Shown here in pieces: positions 61,880 through 64,000 of a DNA stretch of 64,000 nt (its first letter is position 1; every line of letters begins with the position of its first letter). This DNA comes from Flectonema sp. DT1601 (taxonomy: Eukaryota; Euglenozoa; Diplonemea; Diplonemida; Diplonemidae), in NCBI GenBank assembly GCA_964019425.1, contig OZ025782.1:1178001-1242000 (forward strand), in the 5' to 3' direction. Both the position numbers and the translations under genes were made by a program. The notes under the pieces are model-generated. The model saw nothing but the letters and a program-made list of their open reading frames with translations. It had not been told where the DNA came from and made no database searches.

Positions 61880-63127
61880 TTAAACTGTCGTCCAAGTTGT
61901 TGCGCTGTGCCGTCTGCCTGAAGTGCGTGGCGGACGAATTTCCAACAGTAGACTCTCTAATTTTAATAAACAGTTGTTCGATACTTCACCTCTGAGTGAT
62001 TCCATGAGAGGTTCAGAATGGGTTTCAAGTAACCCTCTTATGAATTCCATCGCCTTCGTGAGGTCAGGATCTGATATAACGTAAGCTGTTGTAGATAACG
62101 ATGGAGGGTTAGAATTGAAAATAGTATCCAGAAGTAGACCTAAGGAATCACTAAGTGGTGAACCTGACTTAGTCCAATTAGTGCTACACGACACAGCAAC
62201 GTCTGGAAAGTTTGTTAGCTGTTTTAAAACAGCACAAAGCCCATCCATTTGCTCTCCAAAACCATTACTTCCTCCGATCATAATCCAATTATCTAGAACT
62301 CCCCACTCATTAGGATTCTTTAAAGCAGGTAGAAACCAACAGTTAAACAACAAATGTTTTATCATAACGTTATTTGTTATTTCCTTTGCTAGCGGGTTGT
62401 TGTATTCTTTAGTTCCTTTCACAGTGATCAAACGAATATCGAAGGCTGGATCTTCTAAAAAACGAAGAACTCGATCATTGTGAAGCCTTTGCGTGAGAGA
62501 CAATACAAACCAAACAATGGAAGGAAGTTCCGATAGGATTATCCTCATCCTGTTTATGAATGATATTGCTCCAGACAGGATTCCCTCATCGGTTACAGCA
62601 TGGTGTTCAGCGTGAAGATCTGTGCGTGTGATGATTTGTGATATATCTCTTCTGGTTGTTACGACTGTTTTAATATTTCTAACACTTGCACCTAATACTT
62701 CCTGAAGATAGTCTTGTCCTTGCAAGACGCAGAGCTGTGTAAATAACAAAGTCACTACAGAGCTGTCAGGTATTCGTAAGACTTGCATTGTTGTGATTGG
62801 AGTCTTCATCTCCTCTCCTAACAACACTGATATTAAATTATTATTATCATCTCTGTTGTTTCTACCGTTTACCTGTACAAGTGCTAGTAGTAGTTTTGAT
62901 CTGTCAGTCACTGACGTACAGCAATTCAACAATTTTGATAAATGAATATAACCATATAAAGGATCCTCAATCCATCTCATAAGTGGTACGTAGTCACAGG
63001 CTTTCCTCACTACATATGTATCTCTCCAACTGTTCATTGGATATGTGCATCGTTGCCATCGTTTCATGTATAAATTTCTCCATTGAAAATCATTCCCCAG
63101 GGTGGTTTGAAAACGTACTTCTGACAT
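61880..63127 (-). CDS. RasGAP-like domain protein with partial F-box-like N-terminus
   Basis: 415 aa from the ATG at 63127, but the 5' end is probably incomplete: the reading begins in the second half of an F-box-like motif (FQWRNLYMKRW ... SWRDTYVVRK), and an AG at the start (TGTCAG|AAGTAC) could be an intron acceptor. Residues ~110-290 resemble a RasGAP domain: VLRIPDSSVVTLLFTQL with an Arg in the arginine-finger position, QDYLQEVLG, ELPSIVWFV, and LLFNCWFLPALKNP corresponding to the FLRFICPAIxxP block. The last ~90 residues are helical. If functional, it would stimulate GTP hydrolysis by a Ras-like GTPase. The F-box part is less certain. Confidence 0.6.
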   Translation of the reverse strand: MSEVRFQTTLGNDFQWRNLYMKRWQRCTYPMNSWRDTYVVRKACDYVPLMRWIEDPLYGYIHLSKLLNCCTSVTDRSKLLLALVQVNGRNNRDDNNNLISVLLGEEMKTPITTMQVLRIPDSSVVTLLFTQLCVLQGQDYLQEVLGASVRNIKTVVTTRRDISQIITRTDLHAEHHAVTDEGILSGAISFINRMRIILSELPSIVWFVLSLTQRLHNDRVLRFLEDPAFDIRLITVKGTKEYNNPLAKEITNNVMIKHLLFNCWFLPALKNPNEWGVLDNWIMIGGSNGFGEQMDGLCAVLKQLTNFPDVAVSCSTNWTKSGSPLSDSLGLLLDTIFNSNPPSLSTTAYVISDPDLTKAMEFIRGLLETHSEPLMESLRGEVSNNCLLKLESLLLEIRPPRTSGRRHSATTWTTV

Positions 63128-64000
63128 TTACATTTACATTTTTTTTTTTTTTTTTTTTTAAAGATAAGTTTTTATCTATTGATCCAAAGAATAGTTTTAG
63201 TACAAAATGATATTATAAAAATGATTACCACGGAATCTGCTTGGTGATGACTACTAGAACGTTTTTTTTTTTTTTTTTTTTTTCTTCTTCCCCTATTTTT
63301 TTTTTTTTCCATTCTGTGTCAAGCTCACACCTTTAATCGGTGCCTTCAAGACTCAAATAATTACTATCGCAAGCAGATTGCCACCTAGAATCGCAACGTT
63401 AAAAAGTTTTTCAACACAAAAAGAAAACTTTCCCATCTGGGAAAACACTCGCTGAGCACAATATGTAACAAATACCTGATAGAGAAACATGTCAAAAAAA
63501 AACATTTATTTTATTTTTTTTTTTTTTTTTTGAAAGAAGAAAATGAAAAAAAAAAAAAACCATTTCCCGCAAATGTTTTGTTTGTGCACGAAACCGTGAA
63601 CCGACTTAAACTGATAAAGCTAAAGGAGGTTTACGTGTGCTGCCAACATTCTTTTTCGTTCTTACAATACTTGTTAAATGCAAAAAAAAAAGAAGTCTCT
63701 TTGCGCACTATTAAAAAACAACAACAAAAATGCTACCTTGACTTTAACTTTGCGGAACTCGGTGGTTGAAAAACACTACCGAGTATTGCTTGTAGTAAAC
63801 ACGACCTGTGCGCGAGCGGAGATTTTTGTTGCTATCACAGTATAACACCTCACTTGCAATGCAAACAACAAAAAAATATAAAATAAAAAAAAACAACAGG
63901 CTACAATAATCACGAAGGTAGAGGTCAAAACCACGACCCGCGTAGCAAATAAGTTTTTTTTTTTTCTTATCTTAATAAAGTTGGTTTGATTACCCTTTCT
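63128..64000. other. Right-edge spacer with long T tracts
   Basis: Several T runs (63140-63159, 63262-63283, 63513-63531) and A runs. No exon for the missing F-box half was found. The small plus-strand frames here are low-complexity. Confidence 0.5.

Noticed and set aside
1-64000. Retroviral, LTR, Polinton-like or other virus-derived element
   Set aside because: No reverse transcriptase, integrase, capsid or long terminal repeats recognised on either strand.

Overview
The window looks like a compact nuclear chromosome segment from a flagellated unicellular eukaryote (a protist). It is AT-rich and reads with the standard genetic code. The evidence is short GT-AG introns, eukaryotic families throughout (PKB/AKT-like and CDK kinases, a cyclic-nucleotide-gated channel, EML WD40 protein, ribosomal protein uS2, CCDC124, DEAD-box helicase) and cytoskeletal or axonemal families (SF-assemblin, a trichohyalin-plectin-like coiled coil, EML). 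The lineage cannot be fixed from sequence alone.

The striking global feature is that all 31 genes I support lie on the minus strand, head to tail, over 64 kb. Nearly every start codon has a pyrimidine-rich run ending in AG a short way upstream (typically 5-40 nt). Together these resemble polycistronic transcription with spliced-leader trans-splicing, as in Euglenozoa. However, at least eight genes also carry ordinary cis-introns, mostly of about 60-110 nt, usually starting GTATGT and often with an A-run just before the terminal AG. An alternative is a 5'-UTR intron in most genes.

Layout, left to right (reverse of transcription): 0.1-7.7 kb holds a PPR/PIN-like protein, a metacaspase-like protein with its catalytic dyad replaced and a SAM domain added, an EF-hand protein and a coiled coil. 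7.9-16.2 kb holds an EML WD40 protein, a repeat-filled spacer, a PDZ + KCTD/BTB protein and an unusual CDK. 16.6-21.1 kb is one gene with a 2-kb Pro/Ala minisatellite. 21.4-30.4 kb holds a small spliced gene, a Coq11-like SDR, a K+-selective cyclic-nucleotide-gated channel, a five-exon AKT-like kinase, a coiled coil and a small protein. 30.9-37.5 kb encodes secreted or membrane proteins (EGF/beta-propeller, TM protein, acid ceramidase/NAAA-like hydrolase, multi-pass PSI-domain protein). 38.2-47.5 kb holds a RING/EF-hand/RanBP2-ZnF protein, uS2, a tiny ORF, an XK-related-like protein, a coiled coil and a DEAD-box helicase fused to two UHM domains. 48.6-63.1 kb holds an F-box protein, a WCC-repeat surface protein, a TPH-like coiled coil, CCDC124, SF-assemblin, a giant repeat protein and a RasGAP-like protein.

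I see no operon-like functional grouping, no tRNA or rRNA gene, no CRISPR array, and no convincing retroviral, LTR or Polinton-like element. Repeats are limited to small hairpin/MITE-like units, one dispersed ~150-170-bp repeat, a decayed partial gene duplication, a minisatellite and homopolymer tracts. Exon boundaries come from reading frame and splice-site consensus only, so treat them as good to a few nucleotides.
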